Source of the DNA: Methanospirillum hungatei JF-1
GTDB lineage: Archaea; Halobacteriota; Methanomicrobia; Methanomicrobiales; Methanospirillaceae
Length of the DNA: 64,000 nt
NCBI RefSeq assembly: GCF_000013445.1
Contig: NC_007796.1
Span: 3,260,936-3,324,935, forward strand
Reading direction: 5' to 3'
Below, in pieces: positions 1 through 8,187 of the stretch. The position numbers and the translations under genes are program-made. Position 1 is the stretch's first letter, and every line of letters begins with the position of its first letter. The notes below the pieces were generated by a model. That model saw only the letters and a list, made by a program, of their open reading frames with translations. It was not told the origin of the DNA and did no database searches.

Positions 1-1
1 G

Positions 2-565
2 AACATCCTTACCAGGTTTATCAGGACGGCAACAGACCTGCTGAACGGGACTCCTTCTATCGTTTTCGGGCTGTTCGGGTTCACCTTTCTTGTTCTCTTC
101 CTTGGATTTGGTATATCACTCCTTGCCGGCATGATTACCCTTGCCCTTATGGTCCTCCCAACGGTGATCAGAACGACGGAGGAGGCATTAAAGAGTGTTC
201 CGGACAGTCTTCGTGAAGGATCGTATGCCCTTGGAGCGACCAGGTGGCAGACGGTCCGGCGGGTTGTCCTCCCCCCGTCGGTCCCCGGTATTATCACCGG
301 TGCCATCCTCTCTATCGGGCGTGCAGCAGGTGAGACGGCCCCGATTATGTTTACAGCCGTCGTATTCATGCAGCGACGCCTTCCGGATTCGTTTTTTGAT
401 CCGGTCATGGCTCTCCCCTATCATCTGTTCATTCTGGCAACCAATGTCCCGGGCGCCAGAAATAACCAGTATGCTACGGCAGTCATCCTTCTGATCCTCG
501 TAATCATGATATATGGAGGAGCGATTCTCATTAGAAATCATTATGATAAAAAAATCAGGTGGTAA
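2..565 (+). CDS. pstA: Phosphate ABC transporter permease PstA (5' end outside window)
   Basis: This is the C-terminal part, about 187 residues, of an inner-membrane permease of the high-affinity phosphate importer. The reading frame is open from the first bases of the window, so the true start lies upstream. Visible features are the cytoplasmic EAA loop that contacts the ATPase (EEALKSVPDSLREGS, then GATRW), the GRAAGETAPI segment typical of PstA, and hydrophobic stretches at both ends. pstB follows after 3 bases. The partner permease pstC is expected just upstream. The shorter version starting at the internal ATG at 131 would lose membrane helices and is not favoured. Confidence 0.93.
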   Translation, partial: NILTRFIRTATDLLNGTPSIVFGLFGFTFLVLFLGFGISLLAGMITLALMVLPTVIRTTEEALKSVPDSLREGSYALGATRWQTVRRVVLPPSVPGIITGAILSIGRAAGETAPIMFTAVVFMQRRLPDSFFDPVMALPYHLFILATNVPGARNNQYATAVILLILVIMIYGGAILIRNHYDKKIRW

Positions 566-568
566 CCT

Positions 569-1330
569 ATGAATGAAGAAATTATCATCGATGTGCAGGG
601 TTTAAACCTCTGGTACGGGGAGAATCATGCTCTGCACAATGTAACTTTGCCAATCCCGAACAGAAAGGTCACTGCCCTCATTGGTCCCTCCGGATGTGGA
701 AAATCAACCCTTATCCGATGTTTTAACCGGATGAATGATCTGGTTTCAGGTTGTCGTGTCACGGGGGATATTCTCTATCATGGACAGAATATTAACGGGA
801 CAGGCGCAGACCCGGTAGATCTTAGAAGGAAGATCGGAATGGTCTTTCAGAAACCGAACCCGTTTCCAAAATCCATCTACGAGAATATTGCATACGGTCC
901 ACGGATTCATGGAATAAAAAACAAGAGAGATCTTGACGAGATCGTGGAGTCATGCCTTCATAAGGCTGCACTCTGGGAAGAAGTAAAAGACCGTTTGCAT
1001 GATTCAGCAATGAGCCTATCCGGAGGTCAGCAGCAGCGTCTGTGTATTGCAAGAACACTGGCCGTCAATCCTGAGATCATCCTCATGGATGAGCCATGCA
1101 GTGCTCTTGATCCGATTGCAACTTCAAAGATCGAGGATCTTATTGAGGAACTGAAGAAAGAATACTGTGTGATCATCGTCACCCATAGTATGTCCCAGGC
1201 TTCCCGCGTTTCAGATTATACTGCATTCATGTACCTTGGTGACCTCATAGAATTTGGGGAGACCAGACAGATATTTGAGAACCCACACAAAGAATTGACT
1301 GAGAACTACATCACCGGAAGATTCGGATAA
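569..1330 (+). CDS. pstB: Phosphate ABC transporter ATPase PstB
   Basis: This 253-residue cytoplasmic ATPase powers phosphate import through PstC and PstA. Walker A is GPSGCGKST (about residues 39-47), the signature is LSGGQQQRL, and Walker B runs into [12 protein letters not shown]. The FNRMNDL segment after Walker A is characteristic of PstB among ABC ATPases. The length is normal for the family. It lies 3 bases after pstA and 4 bases before phoU, so the three genes are very likely one transcript. Confidence 0.96.
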
Positions 1331-1334
1331 GACC

Positions 1335-1985
1335 ATGACTGAGAAAGAACGTTCTGAACTCTCACAAATCCACACCGATGCATGTGATTTAGGAACATAT
1401 GCTATTACCATGCTCCGGGACAGTATTGATGCTTTTGAGCGGGGAGATACACAACTTGCCCAGGATGTCTGTAACCGGAAGATTGAGCTGAAGAAACGAT
1501 TTATTGCCACAGAAGAGACCATGTTCAGACATCTGGCTTTGTATCAGCCGGTTGCACGGGATATGCGGGAGATTGTCGCTTCGCTTCGTATCATCTATAA
1601 CTTTGAGCGTATCGGCAGGATGGGATATGATATCGGGGATACCATCAAAACCCTTTCACAATGCTGTGGTCTTGCAGATCCTGATAAACTCATCATTGTC
1701 GGGAGAAAAGTACTCTCAATGATTGAAGATGCATTTGATGCATTTGAGGATCGTGACGTGAACCGTATCAGGAATATGCGAGAGCGGGATTCAGAGATTG
1801 ATCGTCTGTATTGTGAAGTTATGCGGGATCTCATCAAAAGAATGGAACAGAAAAAAGATGATGTTCCTATCCTCGCACGGTATGTCATCATTGACCGGTA
1901 CCTGGAGCGATGTGGTGATCAGGCATGTAATATTGCCGAGATGACGATATATATGGTCACCGGCGAACGAGTAGAAATAACCTGA
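1335..1985 (+). CDS. phoU: Phosphate signalling protein PhoU
   Basis: This 216-residue helical protein has the two-repeat PhoU layout, each repeat a three-helix bundle. Both repeats carry acidic metal-binding patches (for example ERGDTQLAQDV and EDRDVNRIRNM), and the first ends in ARDMREIVASLRI, a hallmark of the family. PhoU proteins restrain Pst transport and phosphate-response signalling. Closeness to pstB supports that role. In archaea the partner kinase is usually not a PhoR homologue, so the output pathway here is unknown. The gene ends in an oligo-T stretch. Confidence 0.94.
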   Translation: MTEKERSELSQIHTDACDLGTYAITMLRDSIDAFERGDTQLAQDVCNRKIELKKRFIATEETMFRHLALYQPVARDMREIVASLRIIYNFERIGRMGYDIGDTIKTLSQCCGLADPDKLIIVGRKVLSMIEDAFDAFEDRDVNRIRNMRERDSEIDRLYCEVMRDLIKRMEQKKDDVPILARYVIIDRYLERCGDQACNIAEMTIYMVTGERVEIT

Positions 1986-1999
1986 TTTTTCCCTTTTTT
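1986..1999 (+). terminator. Oligo-T terminator after phoU
   Basis: Directly after the phoU stop come five T, three C and six T. U-rich tracts without a hairpin are the usual archaeal terminator. The rest of the 228-base gap to pstS holds no gene that I can see. Confidence 0.6.
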
Positions 2000-2185
2000 A
2001 TCATATTTTCATACTGATTTTTTCTGAACTTTGGTATTGGTTTCGTATCAGTATGAAATTGTACACCCATCTCGAACGGCTCTCTGACCAGAAAAATAGT
2101 AATGAGCCGGATGTCTCCATAACACCTGTTATATGAATATCAAAGGGAGAAATGAGAGGCAATAGACAGTACAGTCAGCGATCGT

Positions 2186-2207
2186 AAAAAAAGGAAAAAG
2201 GAAAAAA
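2186..2207 (-). terminator. Oligo-T terminator after pstS
   Basis: On the minus strand, runs of six, five and seven T follow the pstS stop within 30 bases. This mirrors the phoU terminator on the other strand, as expected for convergent genes. Confidence 0.6.
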
Positions 2208-2213
2208 GGGGGC

Positions 2214-3125
2214 TTAATTGGTAAGGGGAACAAACCCTTCTTCAGTAACGATCTTCTGCCCTTCAGGACTGTCGATGAAGGCAATGAATTCAGCAATAAT
2301 TCCGGATGGCTCACCATTGGTCAGGAAATTAAGCGGACGGGCAATCGGATATGATTTGTCCTTTACCGATTCAATCGAGGGGATTATTGATTTTCCATCA
2401 ACAAGGATCGGCACTGCGTGGATGGTCTCATCGATGTAGCCAAGACCTACATACCCGATTGCTGCAGGAGTCTGTGCAACACTCTGTTTTACCGCACCAT
2501 TTGAGTTCTTTTCAAGCTGAGTCGGAACAAAATCCTCTTTGTTCATAACCTTCTCATGGAAGAACTCTCTTGTCCCTGATGCACTGTCTCTGCCGATGAC
2601 AACAATTGATGCATCATTCCCTCCAACTTCTTTCCAGTTGGTAATATTTCCGTTGTAAATAGCTTTTACCTGATCAAGAGTAAGAGAAGCGATCGGGTTT
2701 GTCTTGTGAGTGATGATGGCTATTCCATCAATGGCAATCTGATGCTCAAGTAACTCAGGATATTTCTCTTTCTCTTCTTTCTTCAGATCACGGGAGGCCA
2801 TTCCGATCATGGCGGTCCCTTCTCCAGCCGACTGGACTCCAGCCCCGGAACCCCCACCATTGACCTGCACATCAACACCCGGATGAGTATCCATATAGAT
2901 TTCTGCTGCCTGCGCTGCGACCGGAAGCACAGTGGTTGAACCGGTAATCGTCAGAACACCGGCTGCTCCGGGCTGAACCTTTGTTTCTTTCAGCGGGTTT
3001 TCACCGGTTGAAACCGGGGTGGTTTTTTCAGTTTCAGTTGTCCCTGTACATCCGCAGAGGAGCACGGCACAAATAAATAGTCCAATCAGGATAATTCCTG
3101 ATACAATTGTAGTCTTACCAGCCAT
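2214..3125 (-). CDS. pstS: Phosphate-binding lipoprotein PstS
   Basis: This 303-residue extracellular receptor delivers phosphate to PstCA. The N-terminus has a positively charged start, a hydrophobic helix and a lipobox-like LLCGC (Cys about residue 26), followed by a Thr-rich linker. The fold markers are GSTTVLPVA, GSGAGVQSA and GRDSASGTREFF, which in this family line the phosphate pocket. It is convergent with pstAB-phoU rather than at the head of that operon, so it has its own promoter. That promoter is preceded by an unusual inverted-repeat region, suggesting separate control. Confidence 0.95.
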   Translation of the reverse strand: MAGKTTIVSGIILIGLFICAVLLCGCTGTTETEKTTPVSTGENPLKETKVQPGAAGVLTITGSTTVLPVAAQAAEIYMDTHPGVDVQVNGGGSGAGVQSAGEGTAMIGMASRDLKKEEKEKYPELLEHQIAIDGIAIITHKTNPIASLTLDQVKAIYNGNITNWKEVGGNDASIVVIGRDSASGTREFFHEKVMNKEDFVPTQLEKNSNGAVKQSVAQTPAAIGYVGLGYIDETIHAVPILVDGKSIIPSIESVKDKSYPIARPLNFLTNGEPSGIIAEFIAFIDSPEGQKIVTEEGFVPLTN

Positions 3126-3159
3126 GGTAACTCACGTATCAACACCTATAACGAAACCA

Positions 3160-3170
3160 GATATTAAACT
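3160..3170 (-). promoter_or_regulatory. Probable TATA box of pstS
   Basis: The minus strand reads AGTTTAATATC here, about 40 bases upstream of the pstS ATG. That places transcription start roughly 10-15 bases before the start codon. It was read by eye and is not proven. Confidence 0.45.
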
Positions 3171-3175
3171 GATTA

Positions 3176-3246
3176 TCTCCAGAGAATATAGAGACATCAG
3201 ATATCTCTATAGTGCCATAGAGATATGAATGTCTGACATCTGGAGA
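3176..3246. promoter_or_regulatory. Nested inverted repeat between pstS and the divergent sensor gene
   Basis: The core is a perfect 10-base inverted repeat, ATATCTCTAT (3201-3210) and ATAGAGATAT (3217-3226), with a 6-base spacer. Around it lie GACAT (3193-3197) with ATGTC (3229-3233), and TCTCCAGA (3176-3183) with TCTGGAGA (3239-3246), all nearly concentric. The short word ATAGAGA recurs again at about 3251. The structure sits just upstream of the pstS TATA box, where an archaeal activator would bind. It is a candidate phosphate-response operator. Confidence 0.5.
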
Positions 3247-3355
3247 CTTATTTATAGAGATAGACGGTACTTTTACTATTCACTGGTCATTTTCAGGATC
3301 AGAATCTTCAATTATAATTTGCATAATTTTCATAACTCAATAATCTGGACCTCCC

Positions 3356-4780
3356 ATGTATCGCGTGCTGTATGTAGATGACGAACCAGGTATCCTAGAA
3401 CTGGTCAGGATGTACCTGGAAAGTTATGGATCAATGCTTGTTGATACATGCCCTTCTGCAGATGAAGCAAAAGATCTTGTCAGAAAGACAGGGTATGATA
3501 CCATCGTTCTTGACTACTACATGCCTGATGTAAATGGTATTGATTTTTTAAAAGAGGTAAGACAGAGCGGACTTGACTGCCCGATCATCATCTATACCGG
3601 CAGAGGCAGGGAAGATGTTGTTATCGATGCTCTCAATAACGGTGCAGACTTTTACCTGCAAAAGTCAGGAGAGCCGGGCAGGGAATTTGCAGATCTTTAC
3701 TCAAAGATCAACCTTGCCATTCAGAAATATTATGCGGAAAAACGGGTGAAAGAGACCACTGCGTTACTTCGTTCGACCCTTGAATCCACCGCGGATGGTA
3801 TCATCGTCGTTGACAGCGAAGGAAAGATTTGCGCTTGGAACAGGAAATTTGTTCAGATGTGGAATATCCCCTATCATCTTGTGGAAGGAGGGGACTATTC
3901 TGCGATTCTCAGTTATATCCTCCCGCAGATAACAAACCCGAATCATTTTTTCAACCGCACCGATTACCGGATCAGAGAAGGAATCAGACCGGGGATAGAT
4001 ATTATTGAACTACGGAACGGGAAGATGTATGAGCGGTACTCCCAGCCCCAGATGATTGATGGGGAGATAGTCGGGAAGGTGTGGAGTTTTCGTGATATTA
4101 CTGCGAAAAAAAGTGCAGAGGATGCACTTCGGGAGAGTGAAGAGCGGTTTCGTCTGCTCTTTGAACAGGCCCCGGTTCCGTACCAGTCTTTGAATGAAAA
4201 AGGGGAGATAATCGAGGTGAATGAGGCCTGGGTAAGACTGATGGGATATGAGAGGAACGAGGTTATTGGCAGATCGTTCATGACCTATATTCCTGAAAAG
4301 TGTCTCAATGATTTTCAACGGTTCCTCCTTGATATCTCTGAATTTGGATCAATGTATGAATCCGAACTTATCATCCTCCACTCGACCGGAAGAGAGATCC
4401 CGGTCATACTATCAGCAAAGATGCTGACAGGAGGGCCTGATATGGGAGTGCGGACGTTGTGGACGTTCACCGATATTTCAGAGCAAAAACGTATCGAATC
4501 CCAGAAAGAAGAAGTTATCATTCAGATTCAGAAAAATCTTGCCGAATTAGCCATATTAAATGACGGGGTCAGAAATCCTCTCACCGTTATCGCAGGACAG
4601 GCAGAACTGACTCTTGGTGATAGAGCTGGACCGATACTCGCACAGGTGAGGGAGATCGACCAGATGATAGACCAGCTTGACCAGCGATGGCATGAGTCCA
4701 CGAAGATACTCAAATACCTGCACCGTCATCACGGAGTCTTTCTGATTCACCCGGATGGGGACCTGGATGGTGAATTATGA
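3356..4780 (+). CDS. REC-PAS-PAS signalling protein with degenerate histidine-kinase stub
   Basis: The 474-residue protein begins with a response-regulator receiver domain (about 2-118; acidic DDE near the start, phosphoacceptor Asp in VLDYYMPD, switch Thr in IIYTGRG, Lys in LQKSG). Two PAS domains follow (about 130-250 and 258-385). The last 80 residues resemble a histidine-kinase dimerisation helix (LNDGVRNPLTVIAGQAEL), but the usual phosphorylated His is replaced by Asp and there is no ATPase domain. It cannot be a working kinase on this evidence. It could instead receive phosphate and pass a conformational signal. It is divergent from pstS across the inverted-repeat region, so a link to phosphate sensing is possible but unproven. 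Confidence 0.85.
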   Translation: MYRVLYVDDEPGILELVRMYLESYGSMLVDTCPSADEAKDLVRKTGYDTIVLDYYMPDVNGIDFLKEVRQSGLDCPIIIYTGRGREDVVIDALNNGADFYLQKSGEPGREFADLYSKINLAIQKYYAEKRVKETTALLRSTLESTADGIIVVDSEGKICAWNRKFVQMWNIPYHLVEGGDYSAILSYILPQITNPNHFFNRTDYRIREGIRPGIDIIELRNGKMYERYSQPQMIDGEIVGKVWSFRDITAKKSAEDALRESEERFRLLFEQAPVPYQSLNEKGEIIEVNEAWVRLMGYERNEVIGRSFMTYIPEKCLNDFQRFLLDISEFGSMYESELIILHSTGREIPVILSAKMLTGGPDMGVRTLWTFTDISEQKRIESQKEEVIIQIQKNLAELAILNDGVRNPLTVIAGQAELTLGDRAGPILAQVREIDQMIDQLDQRWHESTKILKYLHRHHGVFLIHPDGDLDGEL

Positions 4781-4875
4781 CCCATAAAGACGCTTGATGT
4801 TCCTGATCATATTTTTTATCCCTGATTCCGGTATGGGAAACCCTATTGCCCCGGAGAGGGAACAGATCCGCAGAT

Positions 4876-5583
4876 ATGGACGTAACCCTCATTGATCTGA
4901 TTCTTCATATTGATTCATCACTTGAGCAGATGGCCGGCGAATTAGGACTCCTCATCTATGCCGTCCTCTTTCTCATCATCTTTTGTGAGACAGGACTTGT
5001 CGTAACCCCGTTCCTGCCAGGAGATTCGCTTCTCTTCGTGTCAGGAGCCCTTGCCGGAACCGGGATCCTTAATATCTGGGTTCTGCTTCTTATTATCGGG
5101 CTTGCTGCAATCATCGGAGATACGGCAAACTTCTGGATCGGCAGATATGCCGGGTGTAAGATCATGGAGGGTCGGCTTTCTGCATTCATTCATAAAGAAT
5201 GGCTGGAAAAGACACATCACTACTTTGAGAAATATGGGGGGGCAACCATCGTTATCGCACGGTTTGTCCCGATTGTCAGGACTTTTGCTCCGTTCCTGGC
5301 TGGGATCGGGAAGATGCACTACCAGTGGTTTCTGTTCTATAATGTCACCGGTGCAATACTCTGGACCGGAGGGCTTGTCGGAGGCGGATACCTGATTGGA
5401 AATATTCCGGTCATATCTGACCATGTCTCACTTCTGATGTGGGTCGTGCTGGGAATATGTATCTTCTCAATAGCCATGGTAATAAAAGCCATCCTTTCAG
5501 CCGCCCTCTATGACAAAAAGAAAGAAAAAACAACAGGAGATTCTGCTGCTGACTACTGTTACCGCCTTGAAGTGGAGAAATAA
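4876..5583 (+). CDS. DedA/SNARE-associated family membrane protein
   Basis: This polytopic membrane protein of about 235 residues belongs to the DedA (VTT domain) family, linked to lipid flipping and envelope maintenance. Family marks are FCETGLVVTPFLPGDSLLF, GDTANFWIGRYAG and the motif RFVPIVRTFAPFLAGIG. The ATG at 4876 gives the typical start (MDVTLIDLILHID). A TTG at 4846 would add ten charged residues and is less likely. The C-terminus is a short Lys-rich cytoplasmic tail. Its place between the pst genes and the polyphosphate genes may be coincidental. Confidence 0.9.
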   Translation: MDVTLIDLILHIDSSLEQMAGELGLLIYAVLFLIIFCETGLVVTPFLPGDSLLFVSGALAGTGILNIWVLLLIIGLAAIIGDTANFWIGRYAGCKIMEGRLSAFIHKEWLEKTHHYFEKYGGATIVIARFVPIVRTFAPFLAGIGKMHYQWFLFYNVTGAILWTGGLVGGGYLIGNIPVISDHVSLLMWVVLGICIFSIAMVIKAILSAALYDKKKEKTTGDSAADYCYRLEVEK

Positions 5584-5695
5584 CCCCTGACTTCAGTTCA
5601 CACGACGGATGGCAGCAGGATCAAAGGAGTGAAATAGGCTCCCCCATATACCATACATACCAGGTTGCCTACTGCTCCAGTACGGGAGGAAATTG

Positions 5696-7606
5696 ATGAG
5701 ATGTGATCACAGACATACACAGGATCCTGCTTTTTCCCGGTATGCTGCTCTGACGATGCTTCCGCTCCTCCGATCATTACAGCAGGAGTTATCAGGAGTC
5801 AAAACGGCAGATGATATCGAATATGTCCATCGGGCACGGGTTGCAACCCGACGGCTCAGGGCATGCCTTACCATATTCTCCCCCTGCCTCCCGTCTCATA
5901 ATGTTAAAAGATGGAGACGCACCATCAGAAACATTACGAGGTCACTTGGTGAGGCTCGTGACCTGGATGTCCAGACTGATTTTATCAGTTCATTTATTGC
6001 GAAACAATGCAGGGACTCCTGTCAGGGAGAGGTATTCTACTATTCCTCCCCATTAGCAGACAATAAACCTGATAATGAAGGGAATGAACGTTCGTATCAC
6101 CCGCTCTTTTTCAGAGTGACAGAAGGGAAAACCGGTGAGGAATCCGTATCTGAGAGCCTTCTTTCATGCACCTCATTTGATATACACAGACCAGGTCTGG
6201 AATGTCTGCTCCACCGATTAAAAACCCGGCGTCAACAGATACAACCGGATCTTGTCAGCGCCGTCGACCAACTGGAAAAGACAGCGGTTCTTGAATCAAT
6301 AACGACCTGCCTGCATGAACTGAAGGTCAGAGCAGAGATTGAGGATGGTGGAGACGTTTCTCCATTCTCCTATGAACAGGCGTTTGTCAATATCATGACC
6401 GCCATCTCCGATCTCTTCTGGTATGAACCCTGGCTTTTAGAACCTGATAATATCCATCGTCACCATGAGATGCGGATCGCTGCAAAACGACTTAGATATA
6501 CCCTGGAGTCGTTCGCAGGTCTGTTTGAATGCGGATTGAAAACCGAGATTAAGACATTTAAAAATCTTCAGGATGTTCTTGGTGACATGCATGACTGCGA
6601 TGTCTGGATTGAGAAAATCCCCCTCTTCATCAGGGATGAGAAGAAACGAGCACTCAGGTATTTTGGAAATTCTGACTTTTTCTCTATCCTCCAGGAGGGG
6701 TTATATAAACTCCTTGATAACCGGAAGAAGAAAAGGGCAGAACTTTTTTCCGAACTGCATACCCTCTGGGACTCACTCAAACAGGAGGGATTCTGGGACG
6801 AGCTGATGGAAAAGGTATCAATTCCTGTCCATCATTCATTCCAGGAACGTTCAGACCAGTGCCATGACGGGCCGGTTACGATTGCCCTGATATCAGATGT
6901 TCATGCAAATCTTCCTGCCCTTGAGGCGGTACTTGCTGATGCACGGCAGAAGGGTGCTACGGCAGTACTCAATGCTGGTGATAGTATTGGATATGGTGCA
7001 TTTCCTGACGAGGTCATATCATCTCTTCGTTCATCACATGTCCTCTCGGTTATTGGAAATTATGACCAGGCAGTCCTTGTGAAAAAATGGAAGACAGGAA
7101 GGCCCAGGTCACGAGACAAGCAGATCGCGATGCGGTTTGCATACCATCATCTCTCAAAGGAGAATCGTGCCTACCTCGCAGGGCTTCCGAGGGAATATAG
7201 ATTGAGGGTAAAAGGAACTACCATTCTGGTCACCCATGGAAGCCCTGATTCGCTTACTGAATATCTTGTCCAGGAGACGCCGGAGTCAAGGTTTCGTGAG
7301 ATTGCACAAAAGACAAAGGCAGATATTATTGTAACCGGTCATTCCCATCTCCCGTCCATCAGGGAGATTGATAATGTGGTATTTGTGAACTGCGGGAGTG
7401 TCGGGAGAACAGAAGATGGCGATCCCCGTGCTTGCTATGCCCTGCTGACATTAGACCCGCTCTCAATCGTTCATGTACGGGTACCGTATGATATTGACCG
7501 GGCAATTGATGCCATCAGAAACCGCCACCTTCCTGATTCATTTGCCAGGATCGTCTCCGAAGGAAAGCCCCTGGATATCGTATCCGAACCGGAGGATTCG
7601 GTCTGA
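5696..7606 (+). CDS. CHAD domain-metallophosphoesterase fusion
   Basis: The 636-residue protein has an N-terminal CHAD domain (about 15-380), a helical domain that binds polyphosphate. It shows the paired conserved His/Arg helices (YVHRARVATRRLRACL and HHEMRIAAKRLRYTLESF). A calcineurin-like phosphoesterase follows (about 390-630), with metal ligands in SDVHANL, NAGDSIGYG, GNYD, THG and GHSH, the YfcE/MJ0936-like order. I infer that CHAD recruits a polyphosphate substrate to the esterase. GGAGGA lies 5 bases before the ATG at 5696, which decides the start over the TTG at 5693. The stop overlaps the next start (TGATG). Downstream are an HD-domain protein and an exopolyphosphatase. Confidence 0.88.
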   Translation: MRCDHRHTQDPAFSRYAALTMLPLLRSLQQELSGVKTADDIEYVHRARVATRRLRACLTIFSPCLPSHNVKRWRRTIRNITRSLGEARDLDVQTDFISSFIAKQCRDSCQGEVFYYSSPLADNKPDNEGNERSYHPLFFRVTEGKTGEESVSESLLSCTSFDIHRPGLECLLHRLKTRRQQIQPDLVSAVDQLEKTAVLESITTCLHELKVRAEIEDGGDVSPFSYEQAFVNIMTAISDLFWYEPWLLEPDNIHRHHEMRIAAKRLRYTLESFAGLFECGLKTEIKTFKNLQDVLGDMHDCDVWIEKIPLFIRDEKKRALRYFGNSDFFSILQEGLYKLLDNRKKKRAELFSELHTLWDSLKQEGFWDELMEKVSIPVHHSFQERSDQCHDGPVTIALISDVHANLPALEAVLADARQKGATAVLNAGDSIGYGAFPDEVISSLRSSHVLSVIGNYDQAVLVKKWKTGRPRSRDKQIAMRFAYHHLSKENRAYLAGLPREYRLRVKGTTILVTHGSPDSLTEYLVQETPESRFREIAQKTKADIIVTGHSHLPSIREIDNVVFVNCGSVGRTEDGDPRACYALLTLDPLSIVHVRVPYDIDRAIDAIRNRHLPDSFARIVSEGKPLDIVSEPEDSV

Positions 7607-8187
7607 TGAAGAGATCGGTCTGGCCGGTTATCCAGGACTATTCAGACAGGCTGGACCCGGATCCTCCTCATGCACAACAGGTATGCCGGTTATCAGGTAT
7701 GTTATTTGACGATTTACGCCCCCTGCACCATCTGCCCCCTGATACCCGGGATTTATTAAAAGCGGCAGCTCTTCTCCACGATATTGGCTGGAGTATAGCA
7801 GATAAGCCCCATCATAAAGCATCACGGGACATAATCCTCAATGATACAACAATGAACCTGACATCCAGGGAGAGAAAGATAATTGCGTTAATTGCACGAT
7901 ACCACCGGAAGTCTCATCCAAGGCCTGATCATGCCGTCTTTAAAGAACTCTGTGAGGATGATAAGCAGATTGTTTCCTGGTGCTCCGGCATCCTCCGGGT
8001 AGCTGACGTCCTTGATCGGGCACATCAGAATCTGGTCAGAGAAATTCGCTGCTTTATTGCATCAGAAGAGATTGTACTCTCCTGTACCTGTAAAACCTCA
8101 TTCTACTATGATTTACCAGTCTTTGCAGAGAAAAGCATGCTTTTACAAGAACTTACCCATCGCAGGATTTGTCTTTCATGCACCTGA
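7606..8187 (+). CDS. HD-domain phosphohydrolase resembling the C-terminal domain of Ppx
   Basis: This 193-residue protein has the HD metal-site motif (LLHDIGW near residue 57), then HHKASRDII, and a stretch IIALIARYHRKSHP. The same stretch recurs almost word for word in the C-terminal HD half of the exopolyphosphatase encoded next (LIARYHRKKLP). It looks like a free-standing paralogue of that domain. It is coupled to its neighbours, overlapping the upstream stop by one base and the downstream ATG by ten bases. Substrate is unknown; polyphosphate, or a nucleotide such as pppGpp, is suggested by context only. Confidence 0.8.
   Translation: MKRSVWPVIQDYSDRLDPDPPHAQQVCRLSGMLFDDLRPLHHLPPDTRDLLKAAALLHDIGWSIADKPHHKASRDIILNDTTMNLTSRERKIIALIARYHRKSHPRPDHAVFKELCEDDKQIVSWCSGILRVADVLDRAHQNLVREIRCFIASEEIVLSCTCKTSFYYDLPVFAEKSMLLQELTHRRICLSCT

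Noticed and set aside
188-541. Minus-strand open frame inside pstA.
   Set aside because: Shadow of the clear membrane-protein frame on the other strand.
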